A DNA stretch of 55,920 nucleotides from Clostridia bacterium (GTDB taxonomy: Bacteria > Bacillota > Clostridia > Acetivibrionales > DSM-2933), in assembly GCA_026416815.1 (NCBI GenBank), contig JAOAEJ010000082.1, positions 1-55,920 on the forward strand. Reading direction: 5' to 3'. The position numbers and the translations under genes are program-made. This document shows, one piece after another, positions 34,832 to 43,901 of this stretch. How positions within the stretch are numbered: the first letter of the stretch is position 1; each line of letters starts with the position of its first letter. Under the pieces are notes generated by a model. The model had not been told where the DNA came from. It saw only the letters and a list, made by a program, of their open reading frames with translations, and did not search any database.

Positions 34832-36697
34832 TTACTTAAGCATTTTCATTATATCGGCGGCAAACGATTCTGCATCCAACCTGTACATTTTCATTATATC
34901 GTTTCTTGTCCCTTGTGTAATTAATTTATCTGGAAATCCAAATACTTTTGTTTTTACAGTTACTCCATTTTCATTCAGCATTTCCAATACACCGCTGCCA
35001 AAACCCCCGATAACGGTGTTATCTTCTATTGTTACCAACCTCTTAGTCTTAACAGCAGAGCTAATAATAACCTTTTCGTCTAAAGGTTTGGCAAACCTAG
35101 CATTTATAACCTCTGCTTCTACTCCCATCTTTTGAAGTATACCAGAAGCTTTTATCGCTGTTTCCACCATAGATCCGAATGCGACTATAGTTATATCGCT
35201 TCCCTCACTCGCAATCACAGCCCGTCCCAATTTTACAGGCGTAAATGTATCAACAAGCTTCTCCTGACCTTTTCCTCGCGGATATCTTATCGAAATCGGG
35301 CCACAATGTTCTCCGAATGCATAGTCCAACATTTGCTTCATCTCACAATAGTCCGCAGGAGCCATAATAGTCATGTTGGGTATATGACTCAAGAAAGATA
35401 CATCATAAAGCCCCTGATGGGTCTCTCCATCTTCACCAACAACACCAGCCCTATCAATAGCAAAAACTACATGAAGATTTTGAATAGCTACATCATGGAG
35501 TATCTGGTCGTAGGCCCTCTGTAAGAAGGAGGAATAAACTGCAAAAACCGGTTTAAGGCCGTTGCGGGCTAATCCAGCGGCAAAAGTAACTGCATGCTGC
35601 TCCGCTATACCTACATCAAAAAAACGCTCATGAAATTTGTCTGAAAACGCATCCAATCCTGTGCCATGGGGCATAGCTGCTGTAATAGCTACTACTTTTT
35701 CGTCATGCTCAGCGATCTGTACAAGTTGGCTTCCAAACACATCGGAATAACCCTGACCACCAATTGCAATCACTTCACCAGTTTCAATTTCAAACGGTGC
35801 AATACCATGGTATTGGTGCGGTCTCTCTTCAGCATAGGTATAGCCTTTTCCCTTTTGTGTACATATATGTATAAACACAGGACCTTTAATCATTTTAGCA
35901 CTGGACAATACTTTAGTTAATTCAGCAATATTATGTCCGTCAATGGGTCCTAGATATTTAAAACCAAGCTCTTCAAAAATGATTCCGGGCATAAGTACAT
36001 ACTTAATTGTACCTTTAGCTCTATTTAAAGCCTTTGCAGCGCTTTTGCCTATAGCAGGTATCTTATTTAGAATAATATCTATGTCTTCCTTAACCTTAAA
36101 GTAAAAAGGTTCGGTCCTTATTCTACTTAAGTACCGGGATAATCCACCAACATTTTTAGCAATAGACATTTCATTATCATTTAAAAGTACAATCAGGTTA
36201 TTGGGAGATCTTCCCGCATCATTTAAAGCCTCGAAAGCCATTCCGCCTGTTAAGGCACCATCACCTATTACTGCAATAACAGAATAATTCTCCTTTTTAA
36301 TATCCCGAGCCTTTGCTATTCCAAGAGCAGCAGAAATAGACGTGCTGCTGTGGCCTGTATTAAAGCAATCATGAGGACTCTCATTCACTTTTGGAAAACC
36401 CGAAATACCTTCAAACTTCCTTAAAAAATCAAATTTATCTTTTCTATCGGTTACAACCTTATGCACATAAGATTGATGTCCTACATCCCAGATAATTTTA
36501 TCATAAGGTGTATCAAATACCCTATGAAGAGCCAGCGTTAACTCTACTACTCCAAGATTAGACGCAAGATGTCCACCTGTTTTTGATACCTTTTCTATCA
36601 AAAACGCCCTTATTTCACTCGCCAACCCTTCCATTTGCTGGTTATTTAGCTTTTTTATATCGTCTGGTGAGTTAACCGCCGATAAGAAATCCCCCAC
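34832..36697 (-). CDS. dxs: 1-deoxy-D-xylulose-5-phosphate synthase
   Basis: 621 aa, full length. Makes DXP from pyruvate and glyceraldehyde-3-phosphate, the first step of the MEP isoprenoid pathway. Thiamine-diphosphate motif GDGALTGGMAFEALNDAG...NDN, the transketolase middle domain with DRAGVVGEDGETHQG and a C-terminal transketolase domain are all present. Translation appears to start at GTG (36697) with only a weak ribosome site. Together with ispA on the other side of OLE RNA it marks an isoprenoid locus. Confidence 0.96.
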   Translation of the reverse strand: MGDFLSAVNSPDDIKKLNNQQMEGLASEIRAFLIEKVSKTGGHLASNLGVVELTLALHRVFDTPYDKIIWDVGHQSYVHKVVTDRKDKFDFLRKFEGISGFPKVNESPHDCFNTGHSSTSISAALGIAKARDIKKENYSVIAVIGDGALTGGMAFEALNDAGRSPNNLIVLLNDNEMSIAKNVGGLSRYLSRIRTEPFYFKVKEDIDIILNKIPAIGKSAAKALNRAKGTIKYVLMPGIIFEELGFKYLGPIDGHNIAELTKVLSSAKMIKGPVFIHICTQKGKGYTYAEERPHQYHGIAPFEIETGEVIAIGGQGYSDVFGSQLVQIAEHDEKVVAITAAMPHGTGLDAFSDKFHERFFDVGIAEQHAVTFAAGLARNGLKPVFAVYSSFLQRAYDQILHDVAIQNLHVVFAIDRAGVVGEDGETHQGLYDVSFLSHIPNMTIMAPADYCEMKQMLDYAFGEHCGPISIRYPRGKGQEKLVDTFTPVKLGRAVIASEGSDITIVAFGSMVETAIKASGILQKMGVEAEVINARFAKPLDEKVIISSAVKTKRLVTIEDNTVIGGFGSGVLEMLNENGVTVKTKVFGFPDKLITQGTRNDIMKMYRLDAESFAADIMKMLK

Positions 36698-36727
36698 TCA
36701 GTTTCATCTCACTTTCAATGTGTATAT

Positions 36728-37366
36728 TTAGGATTTAACTCTTTTACTTTTCTTTCTTTTAATTGGAAAATTTATTCTTCCACCTAAAAACTTTAATATT
36801 ACGCCAACCTTATATATTATATAATTACTATTAGTTATAGCAATTGATTTCCCAAACGCTTTTCCTCCTACTGTAAGTGCAGCAACGACACCGGTTATTG
36901 CCAGTCCAGCTATACTCGTTTCAGAGGCATTTGTATCCTTTAGCATTCTAATTACTATATAAGTACTTGCTGTACCGCTTATAACCCCACAAATATCACC
37001 AACAACATCGTTGCAAAGGTTTGAAACCTTATCTGCATTCCTTATAAGTCTGATTGCTTGCTTGGCTCCATAGTACTTTCTTGAGGCCATTGCATGAAAT
37101 GGAGCTTCATCCGCGGCAGTTACAGCCGTACCTATGATATCAAAGATAATATTTACAACAACTATAAATAACACAATCCCAAAGGCAATAATTATGTGTG
37201 TGTCTTCTAAAGCTTTATATGAGATAAAAGTAAATGATACCGATAAGATAAATGATAAAATTGTTATTATAAGACTCCAGCTTGTATTCTCTTTCTTAGA
37301 GCCTAGAATATTCAACCTAAACTTAACTTTCTTTTCATCTGCCGGATGTTTATAATGATCATCCAC
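36728..37366 (-). CDS. oapA: OapA-type OLE RNA-associated membrane protein
   Basis: 212 aa from a GTG at 37366, which follows GGAGGG by 9 nt; an ATG at 37411 lies before that ribosome site. Hydrophobic spans lie at about residues 30-50, 55-78, 125-145 and 155-175. The segment from about 78 to 125 (TAVTAADEAPFHAMASRK, NADKVSNLCNDVVGD) resembles the DUF21/CNNM membrane core. In OLE-bearing bacteria a membrane protein at exactly this place, between OLE RNA and dxs, is OapA, which binds OLE RNA and takes it to the membrane. Assignment rests on position, membrane topology and the adjacent RNA; I could not align it to the reference protein. Confidence 0.8.
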   Translation of the reverse strand: MDDHYKHPADEKKVKFRLNILGSKKENTSWSLIITILSFILSVSFTFISYKALEDTHIIIAFGIVLFIVVVNIIFDIIGTAVTAADEAPFHAMASRKYYGAKQAIRLIRNADKVSNLCNDVVGDICGVISGTASTYIVIRMLKDTNASETSIAGLAITGVVAALTVGGKAFGKSIAITNSNYIIYKVGVILKFLGGRINFPIKRKKSKRVKS

Positions 37367-37473
37367 TAAAACTACCCTCCAAAACCCTTGAGTCACTCTA
37401 AGTATTTCCAAAATACATACTAAATATTAGCTTTTTATGTAAAAGCCATAATTACAACTTATATATAAAAACC

Positions 37474-38094
37474 GGGTGGTAGAATATTGAGTAAATTTTG
37501 CGGCTTAGGTCAGGCAGGGTTTCCCCGGAAATTACTGAAATGTCGCCAAATCAGCGGTTTCCCTTTAAACTTTCCGCCGCTGTGTCTCCAATAGCGGGGC
37601 CTGATTACCACTTAGTCCACACTGCAATCCCCAATATACCTCTAAAGGAACAGTCTAGGAGTTTTCCTCAACAGTCTGACCGATTCCTAGCCTCTTTTGC
37701 AAAGTTGGTTTCAAACAGCAATAGTACAAACATATCGGCCAATACGTTCATACCCGACCCATTATCCACCAAATTCACTCAAGGCAGGCTACGCTGTTCA
37801 CAGCACCTTAAAGATACCGCCTAACAGGTTTAATCCCTACTCGTGGTCGAGGTGGCAACAATGATGAAAGTTTTCCTCCATCACCATTGGCTTTTCTTCC
37901 AAAATGTAGGGTCTCCACGGTAGAGGGGTCAACGCCCGCATGCCATTGCAGATCGCCCCTAAACCTTAACTCCCAGCCTCGACCCACCACTGGGCGTAGC
38001 AAGCCGACACCAGGAACTTCATCGATGTGCCCTTTAACGGATTTTTAGGCCCGTCTTCAGAACCGGCAGTACTGACTAGAATACTGCACCACCC
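37474..38094 (-). ncRNA. ole: OLE RNA (ornate large extremophilic RNA)
   Basis: About 620 nt without a credible gene, visibly richer in G and C than the flanks. The ends pair: GGGTGGT (38088-38094) with ACCACCC (37474-37480), continued by A/T pairs, and a TTTTTATATA run follows the 3' arm like a terminator. Internal hairpins are clear, for example GCAGTA/TACTGC (38066-38071, 38082-38087) and CAGCGG/CCGCTG (37552-37557, 37577-37582). Size, end-closing stem and location between the DUF212 gene/ispA and oapA/dxs are those of OLE RNA. In Halalkalibacterium halodurans OLE forms a membrane ribonucleoprotein tied to cold, ethanol and magnesium responses. A covariance-model search was not possible here. 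Confidence 0.88.
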
Positions 38095-38133
38095 TGTTTT
38101 GTTAGCATATTTAAAAAATAAATACGAATTTAA

Positions 38134-38139
38134 ATTATA
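38134..38139 (-). promoter_or_regulatory. Extended -10 element for OLE RNA
   Basis: TGTTATAAT on the minus strand is an extended -10 box (TATAAT at 38134-38139). It places a start near 38127, about 30 nt before the closing stem. No good -35 at 17 nt, which extended -10 promoters can do without. OLE may also be read through from ispA/DUF212. Confidence 0.5.
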
Positions 38140-38256
38140 ACACATGTGCTCAGTCAATTAAAGAATTACTATACCTTGAATTACTCGTAAAACGTGAAGT
38201 TTCAAACATTATAACGAAATAGCATGATAATCCTTAGTAATAGTCACCCTTCTTAC

Positions 38257-38697
38257 TTAACCGAGCATAATGCCCATAAATATACCTAAAATTGCTCCCA
38301 TAACAACCTCAAGGGGTGAGTGTCCAAGCAGCTCTTTTAGCTTTTCATCGAAATGTGCTTTGTCATGATGTGAGAATATCAATTTATTTAAGACTTTGGC
38401 TTGCTTTCCAGCCGCCCTTCTTACACCGGCAGCATCATACATTACAATCAGTGCTACCGCTACTGCAATACCAAATTCAATAGAGTCCCATCCACGGTTT
38501 TTGCCTACCACTGTTGTAAGGGAAACAATGAAAGATGAGTGAGAACTTGGCATTCCTCCTGATCCCACAAATCTGGTAAAATCTATTTTCTTGTCCCTCA
38601 CTATAACACTTACAACCTTTATAAACTGAGCAATAAACCACGCTAATGCTGGGACAGTTATTGCTTTATTAGATAATAAAGCTTGTACCGTATTCAA
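38257..38697 (-). CDS. Divergent PAP2-family protein (DUF212, YuiD-like)
   Basis: 146 aa, four hydrophobic spans, with the DUF212 signatures GGMPSSHSSFIVSL and DAAGVRRAAGKQAKVLN and the C-terminal GHSPLEVVMGAILG. These retain parts of the PAP2 phosphatase motifs and may act on lipid or isoprenoid phosphates. It is 12 nt after ispA and directly upstream of OLE RNA, the arrangement also known in other OLE loci. Substrate unknown. Confidence 0.92.
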   Translation of the reverse strand: MNTVQALLSNKAITVPALAWFIAQFIKVVSVIVRDKKIDFTRFVGSGGMPSSHSSFIVSLTTVVGKNRGWDSIEFGIAVAVALIVMYDAAGVRRAAGKQAKVLNKLIFSHHDKAHFDEKLKELLGHSPLEVVMGAILGIFMGIMLG

Positions 38698-38709
38698 TAG
38701 CGTCCCCTC

Positions 38710-39600
38710 CTAATTATCTCTCTCAACTAAGTATTTTGCAAGCTGTACCAAAAAGTCCCTTTTTTCACCAAATATACTAAGACTATTGATAGCCTGTTCT
38801 GTTATTTCACAAAGCATTCTTTTTGATTCCTCAATCCCGTAAAGTGTGACAAAAGTAGATTTCTCATTTACAGCATCACTGCCGGTTGGCTTGCCCATTA
38901 CCTCTAAACTACCCTCAACGTCTAAAATGTCATCTTTTATTTGAAATGCAAGGCCTATTTTTTCAGCAAACTCCTCAAGCCTTTCCAGTTCATTCTCGCT
39001 AGCATTACATATAGCAGCAGCAGCTAAAACAGGAGCTTTTATCAGTGCCCCGGTTTTACATTTATGTATATAGTTCATTGTAGTTTCGGAAATTTTCTTC
39101 CCCTCTGACTCAAGGTCTACAATCTGACCTCCTATCATTCCGGAAGACCCCGAAGCTTTAGCTATTATCTGCATTGCTCTTACTTTTCCCTTTAGATTAT
39201 TATCATTTTGCATAGTATAATTCAACATTAATTCAAAAGCATAATTTAATAACGCATCCCCTGCAAGAACTGCTACTCCCTCGCCATATACTTTATGGTT
39301 GGTAAGCCTTCCTCTTCTATAGTCGTCATTATCCATGCAAGGCATATCATCATGTATAAGTGAATATGTATGTATCATTTCAATAGCACATGCATATGGT
39401 AAGACTTCATCTCTATCTCCGTCAAGTATTTCACAAACAGCAAAGGCAAGAATAGGCCTTAATCGTTTTCCTCCAGCCATTAGACTGTATCTCATGGCAC
39501 TATAAATAGTTTTTTCGGGAGTATCCTTTTCCGGTACAAAACTATCCAGTGCATCGTTTACTACATCAACCCACAGCTTAAATTTTTCTTTAAAACTCAT
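38710..39600 (-). CDS. ispA: Farnesyl/geranyl diphosphate synthase
   Basis: 296 aa all-alpha prenyltransferase. First Asp-rich motif DDMPCMDNDD, second motif KDDILDVEG, plus GKRLRPIL for substrate diphosphate. Builds C15 (or C10-C20) prenyl diphosphates for undecaprenol and quinones from the MEP pathway products. Lies after xseB by 60 nt and before the DUF212 gene. Confidence 0.94.
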   Translation of the reverse strand: MSFKEKFKLWVDVVNDALDSFVPEKDTPEKTIYSAMRYSLMAGGKRLRPILAFAVCEILDGDRDEVLPYACAIEMIHTYSLIHDDMPCMDNDDYRRGRLTNHKVYGEGVAVLAGDALLNYAFELMLNYTMQNDNNLKGKVRAMQIIAKASGSSGMIGGQIVDLESEGKKISETTMNYIHKCKTGALIKAPVLAAAAICNASENELERLEEFAEKIGLAFQIKDDILDVEGSLEVMGKPTGSDAVNEKSTFVTLYGIEESKRMLCEITEQAINSLSIFGEKRDFLVQLAKYLVERDN

Positions 39601-39660
39601 CTTAATCCTCCATATATCAGCTTCAAATTCAACAATATCATAACAATTTACTAAAGCATT

Positions 39661-39894
39661 TTACATATCTATCTTAAATGTTTCTTCCCTTATTTCACCT
39701 TTTTCATCCTCTATAAGTATACTTATCTTTTTTTCTACTTCATCCAGCTTTTTTGTACAATATTTTGAAAGTTCTATACCGTTTTGGAAAAGTTCAATTG
39801 ACTCATCAAGTGTCAACTCTCCACTTTCAAGCCTCTCAACTATTCCTTCCAATTCGTTAATAGCCTCTTCGAAATTACGTTTTTTTGCCTTCAT
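39661..39894 (-). CDS. xseB: Exodeoxyribonuclease VII small subunit
   Basis: 77 aa helical protein with the XseB core NFEEAINELEGIVERLESGELTLDES; it binds XseA in a heterooligomer that degrades single-stranded DNA. Its first base is the last base of the xseA stop (TAATG), indicating translational coupling and fixed stoichiometry. Confidence 0.95.
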   Translation of the reverse strand: MKAKKRNFEEAINELEGIVERLESGELTLDESIELFQNGIELSKYCTKKLDEVEKKISILIEDEKGEIREETFKIDM

Positions 39895-41102
39895 TAAATA
39901 CCATCCTCTTCTATATCATTAACAGTACAGTTTATTTTTCCATCCCTCATTCTTACCTCAATTTTATCGCCGTTTTTCACCTCATTGACGGATTTTATTA
40001 CCAATCCATCTAGTTTTTTAGCTACACTATAGCCACGGGTCAATATTTTCAGGGGACTGAGGGAATCAAGTTTACCCGTTAATAACGAAATTTTGGCTCT
40101 TTCATTATCCTGCTTTGACTGGAAGGCTCTGAACAAATATTTATGAAGGATATCTAGCCTCATCCTCCCCTGATACACCCGGTCAAGGGGTTGTCTAAAA
40201 ACTGAGCTTGCCATTAAGCGTACAAGCTTAGCCTTATTATCACTTACATTTTTATTGAGAGAATTCCTCAAGCGGGATTTTAAATTCATTAGCTTATACT
40301 CTACAACAGCTTTCTCAGGTAACACTATTTCCGCTGCTGCTGAAGGTGTAGGGGCACGTACATCTGCAACAAAATCTGCTATAGTAAAGTCAGTTTCATG
40401 TCCAACAGCAGATATTACAGGAATTTCCGACTCAAAAATACTTCTCGCAACTATTTCTTCATTGAAGGCCCAGAGTTCTTCTAAAGAACCCCCACCCCTC
40501 GCTATGATAATTACTTCAACACTATTTAATTCATTAAACCTTCTTATAGCCCTTGCAACCTGCCTAGGTGCCAATTCTCCCTGTACTGCTACAGGAAAAA
40601 TTTTCAACTCTACTGTACTGAACCTACGGCTTATTATATTTATTATATCCCTTATAACAGCTCCTGTAGGTGAAGTAACCACTCCTATCGTCCTCGGTAG
40701 GTATGGAAGCTTCTTTTTGGCTTTAACATCAAACAATCCCTCACTGTGAAGCCTTTGCTTAAGCTGTTCATATGCCAGCTGTAAGGACCCGATCCCATCG
40801 GGCTGCATCTCTTCCGCATAAAGTTGATACTGTCCGTCCCTCTCAAAAACCGAAACATACCCTTTGATGATTACTTTCATCCCATTTTCCGGTGAAAACT
40901 TAATGGTTGAAGCGTGGGTTTTAAACATTACACATTTCAACAAACTACTCTCATCCTTAATGGTAAAATACATATGACCTGAATAATGGTATTTATAATT
41001 AGAAATCTCGCCCTTCACCCATAAATTGGATAACACAAGATCTCTCGAGATAATTTCTTTTATATATCTATTAATTTCTGTTACAGAAAGCACATATTGC
41101 AT
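39894..41102 (-). CDS. xseA: Exodeoxyribonuclease VII large subunit
   Basis: 402 aa. N-terminal OB fold (LSNLWVKGEISNYKYHYSGHMYFTIKD), catalytic domain with VVTSPTGAVIRDI, IIARGGGSLEELWAFNEE and VGHETDFTIADFVADVRAPTPSAAAE, then a coiled coil and a C-terminal segment with LTRGYSV. Degrades single-stranded DNA to oligonucleotides in repair. Coupled to xseB. Preceded by a strong terminator, so xseA probably has its own promoter in 41103-41201, which I could not place. Confidence 0.95.
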   Translation of the reverse strand: MQYVLSVTEINRYIKEIISRDLVLSNLWVKGEISNYKYHYSGHMYFTIKDESSLLKCVMFKTHASTIKFSPENGMKVIIKGYVSVFERDGQYQLYAEEMQPDGIGSLQLAYEQLKQRLHSEGLFDVKAKKKLPYLPRTIGVVTSPTGAVIRDIINIISRRFSTVELKIFPVAVQGELAPRQVARAIRRFNELNSVEVIIIARGGGSLEELWAFNEEIVARSIFESEIPVISAVGHETDFTIADFVADVRAPTPSAAAEIVLPEKAVVEYKLMNLKSRLRNSLNKNVSDNKAKLVRLMASSVFRQPLDRVYQGRMRLDILHKYLFRAFQSKQDNERAKISLLTGKLDSLSPLKILTRGYSVAKKLDGLVIKSVNEVKNGDKIEVRMRDGKINCTVNDIEEDGI

Positions 41103-41201
41103 ATATTCACCTTAAATCAAATATAACTAAAATAATTTTCGACAATTTAAAATAATTATATAACAAATAGCTGTAAACAATCAAACCAAATGTGCGTAAA
41201 A

Positions 41202-41230
41202 AAACCGGTACTATAAATTTTTACCGGTTT
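41202..41230 (-). terminator. Terminator of nusB
   Basis: Minus-strand stem AAACCGGTA/TACCGGTTT with an 11-nt loop, followed by TTTTTACGC directly after the stem's T-rich arm. It separates the nusB group from xseA. Confidence 0.8.
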
Positions 41231-41307
41231 AATACTTTTAGTTTAAGATAATGTTTAATATCTATACAAGCAGTGGTTTATTAACAGTTACTGTATTTCA
41301 ACTGTAA

Positions 41308-41736
41308 TCATTCATCCTGAACCGTATCAGTGGAGATAAGTCTGACCTGGGATACCTTTCCTAATATTCCGTTAACAAATGCCCCGGATTCCTCACCACT
41401 ATACTTCTTAGCAAGTTCAACCGCTTCATTGATAGATACATTAAAAGGGATGTCGTCCCTATAGCTTATTTCAAATATACTCAACCTTAAAATTGAAAGG
41501 TCAACTTTCGAGATTCTATTAATCTTCCAACCCTTGGAATATTTTTCTATAATTTCATCGATATATGACATATTATCTTGAACGCCTATAACTACTTCAT
41601 TAATATACTTGACATCACTTTCATTCAACTCATGCTCTTCAAGTACAGAGTTAACCTGTTCTTCCCTGTTGTCCTTTTGTATCTCCAACTGGTATAAGAG
41701 CTTCATAGCTATCTCTCTGGATGCCCTTCGTCCCAT
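41308..41736 (-). CDS. nusB: Transcription antitermination factor NusB
   Basis: 142 aa, all-helical, family length. Contains the N-terminal ARG-like segment RRASREIAMKLLYQLEIQK and the C-terminal core FNVSINEAVELAKKYSGEESGAFVNGILGK. Works with NusE/S10 in rRNA antitermination. It is the last gene after the Asp23/AmaP group. Confidence 0.94.
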   Translation of the reverse strand: MGRRASREIAMKLLYQLEIQKDNREEQVNSVLEEHELNESDVKYINEVVIGVQDNMSYIDEIIEKYSKGWKINRISKVDLSILRLSIFEISYRDDIPFNVSINEAVELAKKYSGEESGAFVNGILGKVSQVRLISTDTVQDE

Positions 41737-41802
41737 TAAATATTTACCTCCTAATTAATCCGTATCCATTACTGCAATTTGTATACAAATATATCTTCGT
41801 TA

Positions 41803-42033
41803 TTATCTGTATGTACCCGGTGGCAAGACCCGATCCAAAAGATTTTTCAAATAATCCTTATCCTCTGAAAGTCTTTTGCCAATATAATAACCTATTCCTA
41901 CGCAGAATGCAACAAATAAAGCTTTTAAAACGCCAAATATTAATACAGTCAAAGCTATAACCAAACCGATAGCAGCTCCGTTAATCTCACCCCGGTGGGA
42001 AGTATAGAACTCTATAATCTTCTCTTTATTCAT
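41803..42033 (-). CDS. DUF2273 small membrane protein
   Basis: 76 aa with one long hydrophobic region (residues ~15-50, NGAAIGLVIALTVLIFGVLKALFVAF) and a charged C-terminus. DUF2273 proteins accompany amaP and asp23 genes in Firmicutes as parts of an envelope-stress complex; no enzyme activity is known. Lies 16 nt after the amaP-like gene. Confidence 0.88.
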   Translation of the reverse strand: MNKEKIIEFYTSHRGEINGAAIGLVIALTVLIFGVLKALFVAFCVGIGYYIGKRLSEDKDYLKNLLDRVLPPGTYR

Positions 42034-42049
42034 AACATGATCCCCCGTT

Positions 42050-42604
42050 TTACTCTACTCTGGCCTTAAATCCACCGGTAGATGATATGTTATCCACCAG
42101 CACCTTAACTTCATTGACCTTAATACCGGAACACTCCTCAACGGAACTTTTTACCTTAACCTGTATATCTTCCGATAGAGACGGTATATTCATATCGGGT
42201 AATACTACAGTTTTTATTACAATGGATACTCCACCATCACCTCTGAAGACATAGGCTTTAGTTTCTTTAACTCCCATTAATTTTTTAGAGGCTGCTAAGG
42301 CAATGCTCTCTATAGAGTTTAGGGATATTTTAATTTCACCAATATTAGTATATTTACTTACAGCTCTTTTATCCCTATCACTTCTAAATCCAGATAAAAG
42401 AAAAGTTAAACTCAGAGCAAAGAATATTAACCCCACTATAAACATACCAATTGAAGCACCGCGATTAGGAATGACATCATAGTATAAGTAATCGTACAGT
42501 CTTTCAAGAACATCTTTCCTGAAAGGTATTAACATTGTGGTAATAGATAAAAACGTTAAACAGAAGGCATATACAGCAAGCAATACTCTTAATAAGATAT
42601 TCAT
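42050..42604 (-). CDS. amaP: Alkaline shock membrane-anchor protein AmaP-like
   Basis: 184 aa from ATG 42604, with AGAGGTGG upstream; an ATG 57 nt earlier lacks a ribosome site. Two membrane spans (residues ~5-27 and ~55-77) precede a cytoplasmic domain related to Asp23 (YTNIGEIKISLNSIESIALAA, VEECSGIKVNEVKVLVD). In Staphylococcus AmaP tethers Asp23 to the membrane. Same run as asp23 and DUF2273. Confidence 0.85.
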   Translation of the reverse strand: MNILLRVLLAVYAFCLTFLSITTMLIPFRKDVLERLYDYLYYDVIPNRGASIGMFIVGLIFFALSLTFLLSGFRSDRDKRAVSKYTNIGEIKISLNSIESIALAASKKLMGVKETKAYVFRGDGGVSIVIKTVVLPDMNIPSLSEDIQVKVKSSVEECSGIKVNEVKVLVDNISSTGGFKARVE

Positions 42605-42963
42605 ATACCTTAACCACCTCTTTCGTTCCCCGCAAATCTTCTTATGTACTTTAAAAGTCATTTATGAATTAGTAGTCACTGATATTAGCTTCAAACAGTA
42701 CTACCAACACAAATCAATCCTGCTTTTACCCTTACTTTATTGAGTGGAGTTATGTAAATTTTCCTTATACATATATTATAGTTTATTTTTTTTAAAAAAT
42801 AAACCCTATTGGTTAAAAACTACAGTTATTAGTAATTAACGTCATTTTGACTCTACAATGACTAGCTAACAATCTTATAGGTTTTACAAGCTATTAATAT
42901 AGTTTCCTTTTTTTAGGGTTTAATACTTATTTATTTAATTATCAAAATTCAATTTCAAAGATA
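42605..42963. other. Non-coding interval between asp23 and amaP
   Basis: AT-rich. It has a palindromic stretch (GTTTATTTTTT.../...AAAAAATAAAC, 42781-42804) that could end asp23 transcription. I see no gene and no confident promoter. Confidence 0.35.
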
Positions 42964-43368
42964 TTATTTAAGTTTTAATGCATCTTCACCGCTATCTTTT
43001 CTGTGGTCCTTTTCGATATTGACTCCCTGCACATGTATATTAACTTCTATAACTTTTAACCCTGTCATTGTTTCAACAGAGTTTTTAACCTTTTCCTGTA
43101 TATCCCAAGATACATCAGGAATCCTACAGCCATATTCTACTATTATATATAAATCTATAGCAGCTTCCTTTTCTCCTACTTCAACTTTAACACCCTTGGA
43201 CAGGTTTTTTCTACCAAGCATTTCGGCTATTCCCCCGGCGATTCCTCCGCTCATACCCGCAACTCCTTGAACTTCAGTTGCCGCAATGCCGGCAATTATA
43301 GCCACCACTTCTTCCGATATTCTAACTGAACCCATTTCGTCCACAAGGTTCTGATTATTTTCTTCCAT
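42964..43368 (-). CDS. Asp23/Gls24-family envelope stress protein
   Basis: 134 aa from the ATG at 43368 after GGAGGGGA; an earlier in-frame ATG overlaps the ribosome site. Contains the Asp23 hallmarks SVRISEEVVAIIAGIAATEVQGVAGM and YIIVEYGCRIPDVSWDIQEKVKNSVE. Binds AmaP at the membrane and is linked to alkaline and cell-wall stress. The charged tail (KDHRKDSGED) is ordinary for the family. Confidence 0.92.
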   Translation of the reverse strand: MEENNQNLVDEMGSVRISEEVVAIIAGIAATEVQGVAGMSGGIAGGIAEMLGRKNLSKGVKVEVGEKEAAIDLYIIVEYGCRIPDVSWDIQEKVKNSVETMTGLKVIEVNIHVQGVNIEKDHRKDSGEDALKLK

Positions 43369-43420
43369 AATAATCCCCTCCACGCTGGAACACTATTTAA
43401 TCATAGGCATAAAACAGCTT

Positions 43421-43546
43421 AGTACTACTTTGATATTTTGGAATTTATAATGAAGAAATAACAACCTAAAAACGTTGTTAATTATTTCTTCATCAGCAAA
43501 TTAAGCTTGGAATTTGCCATAATTAAGGTAAATAACAAAGTAGTAT
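43421..43546. repeat. Imperfect inverted-repeat element between spoIIIAH and asp23
   Basis: Outer 10-bp arms TACTACTTTG (43423-43432) and CAAAGTAGTA (43536-43545) enclose an inner hairpin TGAAGAAATA (43451-43460) with TATTTCTTCA (43483-43492), with an ACAAC/GTTGT extension. No open frame. It could serve as the end of the spoIIIA transcript or be a small repeat element. The rest of 43369-43901 is AT-rich without a gene. Confidence 0.45.
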
Positions 43547-43901
43547 TGGGCTCTATTTTTCTTTTAAGATTTCTAAAAGTATCATCTATAAATACCGATT
43601 GAGAGTGCTAACTTTGTTTTTTAGTCCCTAAATCAATATTATCGTCAAATGATTATCGGAGTATAAAACTATTTTATACAATTATGATAAAATCATAAGT
43701 CAAATCCATTTTTCATAATTTCGACAAATTAATTATACCACTACCAATACCTATTATCAACATTATGCATAACTGATAAAAATCAACAGTTTATAAATTA
43801 GCAAAAAGTAACGGGCAATAGAAACCTTACTATGTTTTCCTTTACCCATTACTTGTGATTATACCTTATAAATACTTTATACTCAATTGTTTATATGTTT
43901 C

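Noticed and set aside
37498..38157. Open frames of 63-108 codons on both strands between oapA and DUF212
   Set aside because: They lie within the OLE RNA, have no ribosome sites and overlap each other; the pairing of the ends and position argue for RNA.
43604..43614. GAGTGCTAA-like half of a CIRCE heat-shock operator
   Set aside because: Only one half-site is present, with no TTAGCACTC partner, and there is no heat-shock gene nearby.
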